From contig NZ_PHSU01000009.1 in the NCBI RefSeq assembly GCF_002814235.1, positions 124,001 through 188,000 of the forward strand: a stretch of DNA of 64,000 nt, read 5' to 3'. Positions 25,338 to 40,240 of this stretch are shown piece after piece. The notes beneath the pieces are model-generated. The model saw only the letters and a program-made list of their open reading frames with translations, ran no database searches and was not told where the DNA came from. Origin of the DNA: Pseudomonas sp. QS1027 (GTDB taxonomy: Bacteria; Pseudomonadota; Gammaproteobacteria; Pseudomonadales; Pseudomonadaceae). Position numbers and translations under genes: made by a program. How positions within the stretch are numbered: the stretch's first letter is position 1; every line of letters begins with the position of its first letter.

Positions 25338-26111
25338 ATGCGGCGTGTGGTGTTCAATCAGAAAGGCGGGGTCGGCAAGTCGAGCATTGCCTGCAACTTG
25401 GCGGCGGTCAGCGCCAGCGAGGGCTATCGGACCCTGTTGGTGGACCTCGATGCCCAGGCCAACTCCACGCAATACCTCACCGGGCTCACCGGTGACGACA
25501 TTCCCATGGGCATCGCCGATTTCTTCAAGCAGATCCTTTCGTCCGGACCGTTCTCGAAGAAAAACCAGGTGGATATCTATGAGACGCCCTTCGACAACCT
25601 GCACGTGATCACGGCCACGGCCGAGCTGGCGGATCTGCAGCCCAAGCTCGAGGCGAAACACAAGATCAACAAGCTGCGCAAACTGCTGGATGAGTTGTCG
25701 GAAGATTACGACCGTATTTACCTGGATACGCCGCCAGCGCTGAATTTCTATGCGGTGTCTGCGTTGATTGCCGCCGATCGCGTATTGATTCCCTTCGATT
25801 GCGACAGCTTTTCCCGTCAGGCGCTGTATGGCCTGCTGGCCGAGATCGAAGAGTTGAAGGAAGACCACAACGAAGATCTGCAAGTGGAAGGGATTGTGGT
25901 CAACCAGTTCCAGGCCCGGGCGAGTTTGCCGCAGCAGATGCTCGACAGCCTGATCGCCGAGGGCTTGCCGGTGTTGCCGGTGTATCTGGCCAGTTCAGTG
26001 AAGATGCGCGAGTCCCATGAAGCCAACCGGCCGCTGATCCACTTCGATCCACGGCACAAGCTGACCCAGCAGTTCGTCGAGTTGCACGCGTTGCTGGAGA
26101 AAAACGCTTAA
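25338..26111 (+). CDS. ParA/MinD-family ATPase without a ParB partner
   Basis: 257 residues. The deviant Walker A KGGVGKSS at 9-16, with the signature Lys9, starts the protein; DLDAQANST (Walker A'-like/switch I) follows near 44-52, and [14 protein letters not shown] Walker B ([13 protein letters not shown]) near 134-146. It should be a dimerising, DNA- or membrane-binding ATPase of the ParA family. Chromosome-partition ParA sits in an operon with parB and gid genes; neither is here, so this is an orphan with a positioning role that cannot be specified. The ATG at 25338 is chosen for its GGAGG. Confidence 0.8.
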   Translation: MRRVVFNQKGGVGKSSIACNLAAVSASEGYRTLLVDLDAQANSTQYLTGLTGDDIPMGIADFFKQILSSGPFSKKNQVDIYETPFDNLHVITATAELADLQPKLEAKHKINKLRKLLDELSEDYDRIYLDTPPALNFYAVSALIAADRVLIPFDCDSFSRQALYGLLAEIEELKEDHNEDLQVEGIVVNQFQARASLPQQMLDSLIAEGLPVLPVYLASSVKMRESHEANRPLIHFDPRHKLTQQFVELHALLEKNA

Positions 26112-26142
26112 CACCCTTTTGCGCCTGCCGGCTGCGCGAGCC

Positions 26143-26577
26143 TCAGATACCTTGGCTGCGCAGCCAGGCCAGCAACTGCGGCAGGGGGAAGGCACCGCTC
26201 TGGCGCGCGACTTCCTGGCCATTTCTGAACAGGATCAGGCTGGGAATCGAACGAATCCCCAGCTGTGCCGAGAGTTGCGGGTTGGCCTCGCTGTCGAGCT
26301 TGGCCAGGCGGCACTTGCCGGCCAACTGGGCCGCCGCCTGTTCGAACACCGGCGCAAAGGATTTGCACGGCCCGCACCAGTCCGCCCACACGTCCACCAG
26401 CAACGGCAGGTCGCCCTTGATCTGGCTGGCGTAATCGCCCTGTTTCAATTCGAACGGTTTATCCAGCAAGACCGCGGCTTTGCAGCGTCCGCATTTCGGC
26501 TGGTCGCCCAGGCGTTCGGCGGGGATGCGGTTGAGGCCGTTGCAATGCGGGCAGGGGATCAGTAGTGGTTCGGACAT
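26143..26577 (-). CDS. trxC: Thioredoxin 2 (TrxC)
   Basis: 144 residues. The N-terminal extension carries a zinc finger with CPHC (9-12) and CGRC (29-32), characteristic of TrxC, followed by a thioredoxin fold with the redox site WADWCGPCK and the cis-Pro segment IRSIPSLILF. It is a cytoplasmic disulfide reductase, often linked to oxidative stress. It converges on parA with a 31-nt gap and no clear terminator. Confidence 0.93.
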   Translation of the reverse strand: MSEPLLIPCPHCNGLNRIPAERLGDQPKCGRCKAAVLLDKPFELKQGDYASQIKGDLPLLVDVWADWCGPCKSFAPVFEQAAAQLAGKCRLAKLDSEANPQLSAQLGIRSIPSLILFRNGQEVARQSGAFPLPQLLAWLRSQGI

Positions 26578-26726
26578 GAGGGGGCTCCAGGGAAGTGGCC
26601 AATGGTCCTTATCTGGAGCCGAGCGTGGGTTTTATCAAGCCTTGTCGCATGCCCTCACATTTTCAGCCGCCGGAGTTCGGGCCGGGAACCTAGTCTGGGA
26701 GAGCGCACCGTCAGTCGGATGGGCTT

Positions 26727-26782
26727 CATAGCAAATTGCGATATTCCGATGTCGGGTTTAATCTCCATAGCAAGATGCGATA
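26727..26782. promoter_or_regulatory. Direct repeats, probable HigA operator
   Basis: Two near-identical 17-base elements, CATAGCAAATTGCGATA (26727-26743) and CATAGCAAGATGCGATA (26766-26782), lie 39 bases apart, close to four helical turns. Each holds a small dyad (GCAA/TTGC; GCA/TGC). They end 10 bases before the HigB start, the usual place for antitoxin autoregulation. Confidence 0.65.
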
Positions 26783-26792
26783 AGGACATTGC

Positions 26793-27086
26793 ATGCATGT
26801 AATTACCGAGAAGCGTATTTGGGAAGCCAAGGGCCGTTGGCCCGACTCAGCCTCTGCGCTGGATGTGTGGTATCGCCGGATCAGAAATTGTCGTCCGGCC
26901 AATTTTGCGGCGATGAAAGCCATATTTCCGGCAACGGACAAGGTGGGGGATTTCCATGTGTTCGATATCGGTGGGAACAAGCTGCGCCTGATCGCGGTGG
27001 TGCACTACACGGCACACCGGCTCTATATCAAGCATGTGCTTGATCATCGTGAATATGACAAGGGTAAATGGAGGGAGGAGCGTTGA
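26793..27086 (+). CDS. higB: HigB-type mRNA interferase toxin
   Basis: 97 residues with the HigB toxin pattern: an early alpha-helix with TEKRIWEAKGRWPDSASALD, the central NKLRLIAVVHYTAHRLYIK strands and HREYDKGKW near the end, which carries the basic/His residues used for ribosome-dependent mRNA cleavage. The start follows AAGGA. It ends in TGA overlapping the antitoxin ATG (TGATG). Toxin-first order is usual for HigBA. Confidence 0.85.
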   Translation: MHVITEKRIWEAKGRWPDSASALDVWYRRIRNCRPANFAAMKAIFPATDKVGDFHVFDIGGNKLRLIAVVHYTAHRLYIKHVLDHREYDKGKWREER

Positions 27087-27487
27087 TGAACGTCATGACC
27101 CAACAGGCTTTCGAGCACTGGCACTTCGTCGAGCCGTTGCTGCGCAAGCCGAAAACCGAAGCCGACTATGATGTGTTGGTCGGCGTGCTCGATGAATTGC
27201 TTGAACTGATCGGCGAGGATGAGTCGAGCCCGCTCATGAGCCTGGTGGATATCCTCAGTGACTATATCGAGGCATACGACCATGAGCACCGGCCGATGCC
27301 GGTGGCCAGTGGGGCCGATGTACTGCGGGAGATGATGCGTGAACATGGCTTGAACCAGAGCGACCTGCCCGGGGTCGGGCCGCAATCGGTGGTTTCCGAG
27401 ATACTCAGCGGCAAGCGCAAGCTCAACCTGCGCCAGATCCGCTGGCTGGCTGAGCACTTTGGGGTGTCGGAGCAGACCTTTATCTGA
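27086..27487 (+). CDS. higA: HigA-type antitoxin
   Basis: 133 residues. An acidic N-terminal half (EADYDVLVGVLDELLELIGE) probably neutralises HigB. The C-terminal half is a helix-turn-helix: VLREMMREHGLNQSDLPG, VVSEILSGKRKLNLRQIRWL. It should repress the operon through the direct repeats upstream. The ATG at 27086 follows GAGGGAGGAG and overlaps the toxin stop. Its stop is 6 nt from the selO stop on the other strand. Confidence 0.85.
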   Translation: MNVMTQQAFEHWHFVEPLLRKPKTEADYDVLVGVLDELLELIGEDESSPLMSLVDILSDYIEAYDHEHRPMPVASGADVLREMMREHGLNQSDLPGVGPQSVVSEILSGKRKLNLRQIRWLAEHFGVSEQTFI

Positions 27488-27493
27488 GCCGGC

Positions 27494-29020
<1,527 letters not shown>

Positions 29021-29056
29021 TCATGCAAACGGCATGGGCGCCGCGTCTGTCAGGTC

Positions 29057-32413
<3,357 letters not shown>

Positions 32414-32449
32414 AAGTACCGGTCAAGCAGCGTGAAGAAAGTGGGCAGT

Positions 32450-34192
32450 TTAGAGGAAGAGACCCGGACCCGGGCGACTTCCTTCGGGGAATCTGACGCC
32501 GACTTTGCCGATCTTGTTCCCGTCCATGACCGCGACAGTCCACAAGGTGTTGTTCCACTCCACCTGGTCGCCGACGATCGGCGCGCCGCCGACCTTGTGG
32601 GCGATGAAGCTGCCCAGCGGAGTATTCGGGTCGACGCCTTCGAGTTTCAGGCCATAGAGCGCCGAGACCGCGCCCAGCTGGGCGTCGCCTTCGAGGACGA
32701 AGTCGCCGAAGAAGCGCAGGTCGAGCCCGCGTTGCGGCGCCTGGCTGAACAGCTTGCCGAGGGCCGGGAGGTTGTGTTCGTGACCGATCACGCAGAGCAG
32801 GTCATCGACTTCCAGGGTGGTACTACCCGACGGATGGAGCAGTTGCTGGCCACGGAACAGCGCGGCGATACGCGTACCTTCAGGCATTTTCAGCTCGCGC
32901 AGGGCGGCGCCGATACACCATTTTTCAGCACCCAGGCGATAGACGAAGAGCTCCCATTCGCTGGTGACATGCACTTCCAGGGCGGCCCGGGAGATCGGTG
33001 CCGGTTCCGGCGGGACCGTGACCTTCAGCAGCTTGGCCACCCACGGCAGGCTGGTGCCTTGCACCAGCAGCGACACCAGCACGATAAAGAACGCCAGGTT
33101 GAAGTACAGCTGCGCATGGGGCAGGCCGGCCATCAGCGGGAACACCGCGAGAATGATCGGGACCGCGCCGCGCAGGCCGACCCAGGAGATAAACGCCTTT
33201 TCCCGGCCATGGAAGGCCTTGAACGGCAGCAGCCCGACCAGCACCGACAGCGGCCGGGCGAACAGGATCATCCACAGTGCCAGGCCCAGGGCCGGCAGGG
33301 CGATGGGCAGCAGGTCATGGGGCGTGACCAGCAGGCCCAGCACCAGGAACATGCCGATCTGCGCCAGCCAGGCCATGCCGTCGAGCATGTGCAGGATGCC
33401 GTGGCGACTGCGCACCGGACGGTTGCCGATCACCAGGCCGCACAGGTACACGGCGAGGAAGCCGCTGCCGTGCAGGGCGTTGGTCAGGGCGAAGACCACC
33501 AGGCCGCCGCTGATCACCAGGATCGGGTAGAGGCCGTTGGCCAGGTTGATGCGGTTGACCAGTTGCAGCATCAGCCAGCCGCCACCGAGGCCGATGATGC
33601 CGCCGATGCCGAATTCGCGAATCAGATGGCCGAGCAGGCTCCAGTGCAGGCCGGTCTGGCCGCTGGCGAGCATGTCGATCAGGGTCACGGTGAGAAACAC
33701 CGCCATCGGGTCGTTACTGCCCGACTCGATTTCCAGGCTGGCGGTGACCCGTTCGTTCAGGCCCTTGCCGCCCAGCAGCGAGAATACCGCCGCGGCGTCC
33801 GTGGAACCGACGATGGCGCCGATCAGCAGGCCCTGGATGATATTCAGGTTGAACAGCCAGGCGGCGGCCATGCCGGTCAGGCCGGTGGTGATCAGCACCC
33901 CGACGGTGGCCAGCGACAACGCCGGCCACAACGCCACGCGGAAACTCGCGACCCGCGTGCGCAGGCCGCCGTCGAGCAGGATCACGGCGAGGGCGAGGTT
34001 ACCGACCAGGTAGGCGGTGGGGTAGTTGTCGAAGATGATGCCGCCGCCGTCGACGCCGGCGCTCATGCCCACAGCGAGGATGATCACCAGGATCGGGATG
34101 CCGAGGCGCGAGGACAGCGAGCTCACCAGGATACTTGCGCCTACCAGCAACGCGCCGATCAAGAACAGGCTGTTGATGGTCGTCGCATTCAA
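32450..34192 (-). CDS. CPA1 potassium/proton antiporter (NhaP2/CvrA-like)
   Basis: 580 residues from a TTG at 34192, chosen because the family starts at [16 protein letters not shown] and GGAG lies eight bases upstream. About twelve membrane helices (1-385) carry the ion-binding [10 protein letters not shown] motif. The C-terminus has a RCK_C/TrkA-C-like domain and CorC-type HlyC domain (residues ~410-580, e.g. [20 protein letters not shown]). It expels K+ in exchange for H+ at the inner membrane. It is in line with mscK, so the pair probably adjusts potassium and turgor together. Confidence 0.87.
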   Translation of the reverse strand: MNATTINSLFLIGALLVGASILVSSLSSRLGIPILVIILAVGMSAGVDGGGIIFDNYPTAYLVGNLALAVILLDGGLRTRVASFRVALWPALSLATVGVLITTGLTGMAAAWLFNLNIIQGLLIGAIVGSTDAAAVFSLLGGKGLNERVTASLEIESGSNDPMAVFLTVTLIDMLASGQTGLHWSLLGHLIREFGIGGIIGLGGGWLMLQLVNRINLANGLYPILVISGGLVVFALTNALHGSGFLAVYLCGLVIGNRPVRSRHGILHMLDGMAWLAQIGMFLVLGLLVTPHDLLPIALPALGLALWMILFARPLSVLVGLLPFKAFHGREKAFISWVGLRGAVPIILAVFPLMAGLPHAQLYFNLAFFIVLVSLLVQGTSLPWVAKLLKVTVPPEPAPISRAALEVHVTSEWELFVYRLGAEKWCIGAALRELKMPEGTRIAALFRGQQLLHPSGSTTLEVDDLLCVIGHEHNLPALGKLFSQAPQRGLDLRFFGDFVLEGDAQLGAVSALYGLKLEGVDPNTPLGSFIAHKVGGAPIVGDQVEWNNTLWTVAVMDGNKIGKVGVRFPEGSRPGPGLFL

Positions 34193-34294
34193 AGGCAGTA
34201 CTCCAGGAAAGCTTGCAAAGGCTGGGCGCAGACTGACCATGCAGTCTGCGTGCCAGCGATTCTAACCTGTTGAAATGTACCGCTGTCAAAAGCT

Positions 34295-36097
34295 TTAGAA
34301 CCAGGCGTCCTGCATCGACAGGCAGGTATCGTCCCGGGCTTCGAGAATGGCCAGCTCATGATGGCAGCCCGGTACTTCCCAGGTGAGGAAGTAGCGCGCG
34401 GCTTGCAGCTTGCCTTTGTAGAAGGGCAGGTCCGCCGGATTGCCCCTGGCCAGGCCTTCCTCGGCCCGCACTGCCTGTTCCAGCCAACGCCAGCCGATGA
34501 CCGTGTGGCCGAACGCCTTGAGGTACAGCGCCGAGTTGGCGAGGCTGCTGTTGACCTTGCCCTGGGCCAGGTCGGTCAGCAGGCCGATGGTCACGCTTTG
34601 CAGGCGTGCGACCAGATCCTCCAGGGGTTGGCGCAGGGCATCCAGGGAGGAATGGGCGGCAGCGCGTTTTGCCGTGTCGGCGATCAGTCGGACCAGCTGC
34701 TTCAAGCCCGCGCCGCCGTTCTGCGCCAGCTTGCGCCCCAGCAGGTCGAGGGACTGGATGCCGTGGGTGCCTTCGTGAATCGGGTTCAGCCGGTTGTCGC
34801 GGTAGTACTGCTCCACCGGGTATTCGCGGGTGTAGCCGTGGCCGCCGAGAATCTGGATCGCCAGTTCGTTGGCCTTCAGGCAGAACTCCGAGGGCCAGGA
34901 TTTGACGATGGGCGTCAGCAGGTCGAGCAGTTCATGGGCCTGGCGGCGTTCTATCTCGCAGGTCAGTGTGGTGGTGTCATCGAACAGCCGTGCGGCGTAC
35001 AGGCCGAGGTCGAAGGCGCCTTCGACGTAGGCCTTCTGGGTCAGCAGCATGCGTTTGACGTCGGCGTGCTGGACGATCGAAACCGGTGCGGTGCTCGGGT
35101 CCTTGCTGTCGGGCAGGCGGCCCTGCGGGCGTTCCCGGGCGTATTCCAGGGAATACAGGTAACCGGCATAGCCGAGCATCACCGCGCCCATGCCGACGCC
35201 GATCCGCGCTTCGTTCATCATCTGGAACATGTAGCTCAGGCCCTGGTGCGGCTTGCCCACCAGATAGCCGACACAGTTGCCGTTATCGCCGAAGTTCAGC
35301 GCCGTGGAGGTGGTGCCGCGCCAGCCCATCTTGTGGAACAGCCCGGCCAGCAGGACATCGTTGCGCGGGCCGAGGCTGCCGTCGTCGTTGACCAGGAACT
35401 TGGGCACGATAAACAGCGAAATACCCTTCACTCCGGGCGGTGCGTCCGGCAGCTTGGCGAGGACCATGTGCACGATGTTTTCCGACAGCGGGTGGTCGCC
35501 GCCGGAGATAAAGATCTTGTTGCCCTTGAGCCGGTAGCTGCCGTCGGCGGCCGGTTCGGCGCGGGTGCGGATATCCGACAGCGAAGATCCGGCGTGGGGC
35601 TCGGTCAGGGCCATGGTGCCGAAGAAGCGGCCGTCGATCATCGGTTGCAGGAAGCGGCGTTTTTGCTCGTCGCTGCCGAAGCTCTCGATCAGGTTCGCCG
35701 CGCCCATGGTCAGGAACGGGTAGGAGGTCGAAGCGGCGTTGGCTGACTGGAAGTGGGCGAAGCAGGCCTGGGACAGCAGGGTCGGCAGCTGCATGCCGCC
35801 CTCTTCGAAACTGCGCGCGGCGTTGAGAAAGCCGGCTTCGAGGAAGGCGTCGACGGCGGGTTTCACTTCCGGGATCAGGATGGCTTCGCCGTTTTCGTAG
35901 CGCGGTTCGTTTTCGTCGTTCTTGCGGTTGTGCGGGGCGAAGAACTTCTCGGCGATGGTGCGGGCGGTGCCGATGGCGGCATCGAAGGTTTCCCGGGAGT
36001 GCTCGGCGAATCGCTCGCGCTGGGTCAGGCCCTCGGCATCGAGGACTTCGTACAGCTCGAAAGCCAGATTGCGGGAACTGAGCAGCATCTCGGACAT
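34295..36097 (-). CDS. Acyl-CoA dehydrogenase (600-residue type)
   Basis: 600 residues, longer than the 380-residue short-chain form. It has an N-terminal helical domain, the FAD-binding AL TEPHAGSSLSDIRT block, FNDNGNCVGYLVG, the RIGVGMGAVMLGYAGYLYSL helix and ILGGHGYTREYPVEQYYRD (C-terminal FAD contact). The extra ~150 C-terminal residues are helical as in AcdA/FadE-like enzymes of pseudomonads. It oxidises acyl-CoA to enoyl-CoA, passing electrons to ETF; chain preference is unknown. It stands alone between the antiporter and putA. The ATG at 36097 has AGGTAGG upstream. Confidence 0.88.
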   Translation of the reverse strand: MSEMLLSSRNLAFELYEVLDAEGLTQRERFAEHSRETFDAAIGTARTIAEKFFAPHNRKNDENEPRYENGEAILIPEVKPAVDAFLEAGFLNAARSFEEGGMQLPTLLSQACFAHFQSANAASTSYPFLTMGAANLIESFGSDEQKRRFLQPMIDGRFFGTMALTEPHAGSSLSDIRTRAEPAADGSYRLKGNKIFISGGDHPLSENIVHMVLAKLPDAPPGVKGISLFIVPKFLVNDDGSLGPRNDVLLAGLFHKMGWRGTTSTALNFGDNGNCVGYLVGKPHQGLSYMFQMMNEARIGVGMGAVMLGYAGYLYSLEYARERPQGRLPDSKDPSTAPVSIVQHADVKRMLLTQKAYVEGAFDLGLYAARLFDDTTTLTCEIERRQAHELLDLLTPIVKSWPSEFCLKANELAIQILGGHGYTREYPVEQYYRDNRLNPIHEGTHGIQSLDLLGRKLAQNGGAGLKQLVRLIADTAKRAAAHSSLDALRQPLEDLVARLQSVTIGLLTDLAQGKVNSSLANSALYLKAFGHTVIGWRWLEQAVRAEEGLARGNPADLPFYKGKLQAARYFLTWEVPGCHHELAILEARDDTCLSMQDAWF

Positions 36098-36216
36098 GGC
36101 GGCCTACCTGTGGGGGAGTGCGCCGAGTCTAGGCGGCTGAATAAGCGGTGCCTAGCAAGATTGATGTGGGTGATGGAGGGGCAGAATTCAGGGAGGTGTG
36201 TTGTCGGGACGGGCCT

Positions 36217-36273
36217 CTTCGCGGGCAAGCTCCGCTCCCACAAGTTCTGTGGGAGCGGAGCTTGCCCGCGAAG
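36217..36273. repeat. REP palindrome
   Basis: Long inverted repeat: CTTCGCGGGCAAGCTCCGCT on the left and its complement ending CTTGCCCGCGAAG on the right, with a short loop (CAAGTTCTG region). This is the second common Pseudomonas REP form. It lies between the acyl-CoA dehydrogenase and putA, 14 nt downstream of the putA stop side, and could also act as a transcript end. Confidence 0.75.
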
Positions 36274-36286
36274 GCGGTTTCCGTTC

Positions 36287-39200
36287 TTAACCGATAGTCA
36301 TCAGGCTGGCGTTACCGCCTGCCGCCGCGGTGTTGACACTCAACGCCCGCTCGATCACCAGGCGTTCCAGCGCAATGCCGGTTTCGCCCTGGGACAAGCC
36401 GTGCACACCGACAATCGCGCCACTGCGCTGGGCAATCTGCTGGCAAACCCCACGCAACTGGTCGGAATGGCCGTGATGCAGCACCGCGTCGAACAGCACC
36501 TCGTCCTTGGTCCAATCAGCCACACGCTGGATGCGCGCCTGCACTTCTTTCGGCAAGTGTGCGTAGAGCGCCTTGGTCGATTCACCTTCCGGCCAGACCG
36601 CCGAGCCGCCCACGGCCAATACCGCCGCCAGTTGCGTCAGCAGGTCGCCTTCGATATCCGCCAGGCACAGCACATGCTCGCGCGGCAGGATCGCGTAGCT
36701 ATTGCGCTCGCCGGTCGGGCCGTTGAGCACACGGGTAATCCCGCTTTGCGACTGCGCCGCGAAGGTCACGCACAGCGCCCCGAGGTCCGCCAGCTTCTGG
36801 CTCTCGGCCCAGGCTTGCAGGGCGTGGAGCGGCTTGAGCAGCACTTCGCGCAGACGCACATCCGGTGCGACCAGGGCATCGCCCCGAGCGAAGGATTGTT
36901 CGATGGCATCTGTCGGCCGGGTCGACAGCAGGCGATACAGGTACAGCGGCCCACCGGCTTTCGGCCCTGTGCCCGACAAACCTTCGCCGCCGAACGGTTG
37001 CACGCCGACCACGGCGCCGACGATATTGCGGTTCACATAGACGTTACCGGCATGGACATTGTCGATCACCTTGGCGATGGTCTCGTCGATGCGGGTATGC
37101 ACGCCGAGGGTCAGGCCGTAGCCGGAGGCATTGATCTGCGCGATCAACTGGTCGATGTCCTTGCGCTTGTAGCGCACCACGTGCAGCACCGGGCCGAAGA
37201 TCTCCCGCTGCAGTTCGTCGAGGCTTTCCAGTTCGATCAGGGTCGGCATCACGAAGGTGCCGCGCTTGCATTCCTCGCCGTCGGCGATGGCCACCTGATA
37301 GACCGCGCGGCCTTTGTCGCGCATGGCCTGGATATGTTTCTCGATGCCGGCCTTGGCTTCGGCGTCGATCACCGGGCCGATATCCACCGACAGGCGTTCC
37401 GGGTTGCCCAGGCGACATTCAGCCATGGCGCCCTTGAGCATTTCGATCACGCGGTCGGCGGAGTCTTCCTGCAGGCACAAGACGCGCAGGGCCGAGCAGC
37501 GTTGGCCGGCGCTGTCGAAGGCCGAGGACACGACATCGATCACCACCTGTTCGGTCAGTGCCGAGGAGTCGACGATCATCGCGTTCTGCCCGCCGGTTTC
37601 GGCGATCAGCGGAATCGGTCGGCCCTGGCTGTCGAGGCGACCGGCGACATTGCGTTGCAGCAGGCGCGCCACTTCGGTGGAGCCGGTGAACATCACGCCC
37701 TTGACCCGCTCGTCGCCCACCAGGCGCGCGCCGACGGTTTCACCGCGACCTGGCAGCAGTTGCACCACGCCTTCGGGAATCCCGGCTTCGAGCAGCAGGC
37801 GCACGGCCTGGGCGGCGATCAGCGGGGTCTGTTCGGCAGGCTTGGCGAGGACCGGGTTGCCGGCCGCCAGTGCCGCGGCCACCTGGCCGCTGAAGATCGC
37901 CAGCGGGAAGTTCCACGGGCTGATGCAGACCACCGGGCCCAGCGGGCGGTGGGCGTCGTTGCTGAAATCGTTGCGTGCCTGGACCGCGTAGTAACGCAGG
38001 AAGTCCACGGCTTCGCGCACTTCGGCGATGGCGTTGGCGTAGGTCTTGCCGGCTTCACGGACCAGCAGGCCCATCAGCGGCTGGATCTCGCCTTCCATCA
38101 GGTCGGCGGCACGTTCCAGGATTGCCGCGCGTTCGCCCGGCGGGGTGGCCTGCCAGATCGGTGCGGCATTCAGGGCGCACTGGATCGCGTTGTCGGCGTC
38201 TTCGGCGGTGGCTTCCTGGACATAACCGACCAGGTCGCGATGGTCCGACGGGTTGAGCACCGCCACCGGGGCTTCGGTGCTGGCGGCACAGCCCAGCAGC
38301 GGCACGGCTTTCCAGTCGTTGTGGGCGCTGGCCAGCAGGGCGCAGGAGAGCGACGCCAGGCGATGTTCGTTGGCCATGTCGATGCCGGCGGAGTTGGCCC
38401 GGTCACGACCGTAAAGGTCACGCGGCAGCGGAATACGCGGGTGCGGCAGGCCGAAGCCGCCTTCCAGCGTCGCCATCTGCTCGATGCTGGCCACCGGATC
38501 GGCCACCAGTTCCTGAATCGAGATGGACTGGTCGGCAATACGGTTGACGAACGAGGTGTTGGCGCCGTTTTCCAGCAGGCGCCGGACCAGGTAGGCCAGC
38601 AGGGTTTCATGGGTGCCGACCGGCGCGTACACACGGCACGGACGGTTCAGCTTGCCTTCGGAAACCTTGCCTACCACTTGTTCGTACAGTGGTTCGCCCA
38701 TGCCGTGGAGGCACTGGAATTCGTACTGGCCCGGGTAATAGTTCTGTCCGGCGATATGGTAGATGGCCGACAGGGTGTGGGCGTTATGGGTGGCGAACTG
38801 CGGGTAGATGACTTCCGGTACCGACAGCAGCTTGCGTGCGCAGGCGATGTAGGAAACGTCGGTGTAGACCTTGCGGGTGTAGACCGGATAGCCCTCCAGG
38901 CCTTCGACCTGGGCGCGCTTGATCTCGCTGTCCCAGTACGCGCCCTTGACCAGGCGGATCATCAGGCGATGGCGGCTGCGACGAGCGAGGTCGATGACAT
39001 AGTCGATCACATACGGGCAGCGTTTCTGGTAGGCCTGGATCACGAAACCGATGCCGTTCCAGCCGCTCAGTTGCGGTTCGAAGCACAGGCGTTCGAGCAG
39101 GTCCAGGGACAGCTCGAGGCGGTCGGCTTCTTCGGCGTCGATGTTCAGGCCGATGTCGTATTGCTTGGCCAGCAGGGTCAGCGCCAGCAGGCGCGGGTAC

Positions 39201-40240
39201 AGCTCGTCCATCACCCGTTCGTACTGGGCACGGCTGTAGCGCGGGTGCAGGGCCGACAGCTTGATGGAGATGCCCGGGCCTTCGTAGATGCCGCGACCGT
39301 GGGAGGCCTTGCCGATGGAGTGGATAGCCTGCTCGTAGGACGCCAGGTATTTCTGCGCGTCGTGCTCGGTCAGGGCCGCCTCGCCGAGCATGTCGTAGGA
39401 ATAACGGAAACCCTTGGCTTCGAAGCGGCTGGCGTTGGCCAGGGCTTCGGCGATGGTTTCGCCGGTGACGAACTGTTCGCCCATCAGGCGCATGGCCATG
39501 TCGACGCCCTTGCGGATCATCGGCTCGCCGCTCTTGCCGATGATGCGGCTCAGGGACGAGGTCAGGCCGGTTTCGTTATGGGTGGCGACCAGCTTGCCGG
39601 TCAGCAGCAGGCCCCAGGTGGCGGCGTTGACGAACAGCGACGGGCTGTTGCCCAGGTGCGGCTGCCAGTTGCCGGTGCTGATCTTGTCGCGAATCAGCGC
39701 GTCGCGGGTGCCTTTGTCGGGGATGCGCAGCAGGGCTTCGGCCAGGCACATCAGTGCCACGCCTTCCTGGGACGACAGGGAAAACTCCTGCAGCAGGCCC
39801 TGAACAATCCCGGCACGGCCGCCGGCGCTCTTCTGGTTGCGCAGTTTTTCGGCAATCGAGGCGGCCAGCTTGTGGGTGGCTTCGGCCATGGCGGCCGGCA
39901 GGCGTGCCTGTTCCAGCAGCATCGGTACCACTTCCGGTTCCGGGCGGCGATAGGCAGCGGTGATGGCGGCGCGCAGCACCGATTGCGGGAGGATGCTTTC
40001 GGCGAATTCGAGGAAGCATTGATGGGCGTGGTCGCTCGGGACGTCGCCGCTGTCTTCGGTGTCGCCACGGGACGAACCGTTGATTTCGCCCAGGGTTGCA
40101 CCGCTCTCGAGCTTTTCCAGGTAATTGAAAATGGCTTGCTTGATCAGCCAATGGGGGGTGCGGTCAATCGAGTGGGCCGCGGCCTTCAGGCGCTCACGGG
40201 TCGGGTCGTCGAGTTTGACCCCAAGGGTGGTCGTAGCCAT
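36287..40240 (-). CDS. putA: Trifunctional PutA: proline dehydrogenase, P5C dehydrogenase, repressor
   Basis: 1317 residues. Residues 1-47 are a ribbon-helix-helix DNA-binding domain (TTTLGVKLDDPTRERLKAAA), so the protein is also an autoregulator. The proline dehydrogenase FAD barrel lies at about 150-560 (GISIKLSALHPRY, DSEIKRAQVEG) and the P5C dehydrogenase at about 640-1120, with GSTEVARLL, AETGGQNAMIV and catalytic Cys around residue 915 in SAGQRCSALR. The enzyme turns proline into glutamate at the membrane and leaves DNA when reduced. The ATG at 40240 follows GAGGA; upstream ATG codons lie in shadow sequence. putP is divergent. Confidence 0.95.
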   Translation of the reverse strand: MATTTLGVKLDDPTRERLKAAAHSIDRTPHWLIKQAIFNYLEKLESGATLGEINGSSRGDTEDSGDVPSDHAHQCFLEFAESILPQSVLRAAITAAYRRPEPEVVPMLLEQARLPAAMAEATHKLAASIAEKLRNQKSAGGRAGIVQGLLQEFSLSSQEGVALMCLAEALLRIPDKGTRDALIRDKISTGNWQPHLGNSPSLFVNAATWGLLLTGKLVATHNETGLTSSLSRIIGKSGEPMIRKGVDMAMRLMGEQFVTGETIAEALANASRFEAKGFRYSYDMLGEAALTEHDAQKYLASYEQAIHSIGKASHGRGIYEGPGISIKLSALHPRYSRAQYERVMDELYPRLLALTLLAKQYDIGLNIDAEEADRLELSLDLLERLCFEPQLSGWNGIGFVIQAYQKRCPYVIDYVIDLARRSRHRLMIRLVKGAYWDSEIKRAQVEGLEGYPVYTRKVYTDVSYIACARKLLSVPEVIYPQFATHNAHTLSAIYHIAGQNYYPGQYEFQCLHGMGEPLYEQVVGKVSEGKLNRPCRVYAPVGTHETLLAYLVRRLLENGANTSFVNRIADQSISIQELVADPVASIEQMATLEGGFGLPHPRIPLPRDLYGRDRANSAGIDMANEHRLASLSCALLASAHNDWKAVPLLGCAASTEAPVAVLNPSDHRDLVGYVQEATAEDADNAIQCALNAAPIWQATPPGERAAILERAADLMEGEIQPLMGLLVREAGKTYANAIAEVREAVDFLRYYAVQARNDFSNDAHRPLGPVVCISPWNFPLAIFSGQVAAALAAGNPVLAKPAEQTPLIAAQAVRLLLEAGIPEGVVQLLPGRGETVGARLVGDERVKGVMFTGSTEVARLLQRNVAGRLDSQGRPIPLIAETGGQNAMIVDSSALTEQVVIDVVSSAFDSAGQRCSALRVLCLQEDSADRVIEMLKGAMAECRLGNPERLSVDIGPVIDAEAKAGIEKHIQAMRDKGRAVYQVAIADGEECKRGTFVMPTLIELESLDELQREIFGPVLHVVRYKRKDIDQLIAQINASGYGLTLGVHTRIDETIAKVIDNVHAGNVYVNRNIVGAVVGVQPFGGEGLSGTGPKAGGPLYLYRLLSTRPTDAIEQSFARGDALVAPDVRLREVLLKPLHALQAWAESQKLADLGALCVTFAAQSQSGITRVLNGPTGERNSYAILPREHVLCLADIEGDLLTQLAAVLAVGGSAVWPEGESTKALYAHLPKEVQARIQRVADWTKDEVLFDAVLHHGHSDQLRGVCQQIAQRSGAIVGVHGLSQGETGIALERLVIERALSVNTAAAGGNASLMTIG

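Noticed and set aside
25338..26111. Chromosomal partition ParA (Soj)
   Set aside because: No parB, gid genes or parS-like palindromes nearby; flanked by apeC and trxC instead.
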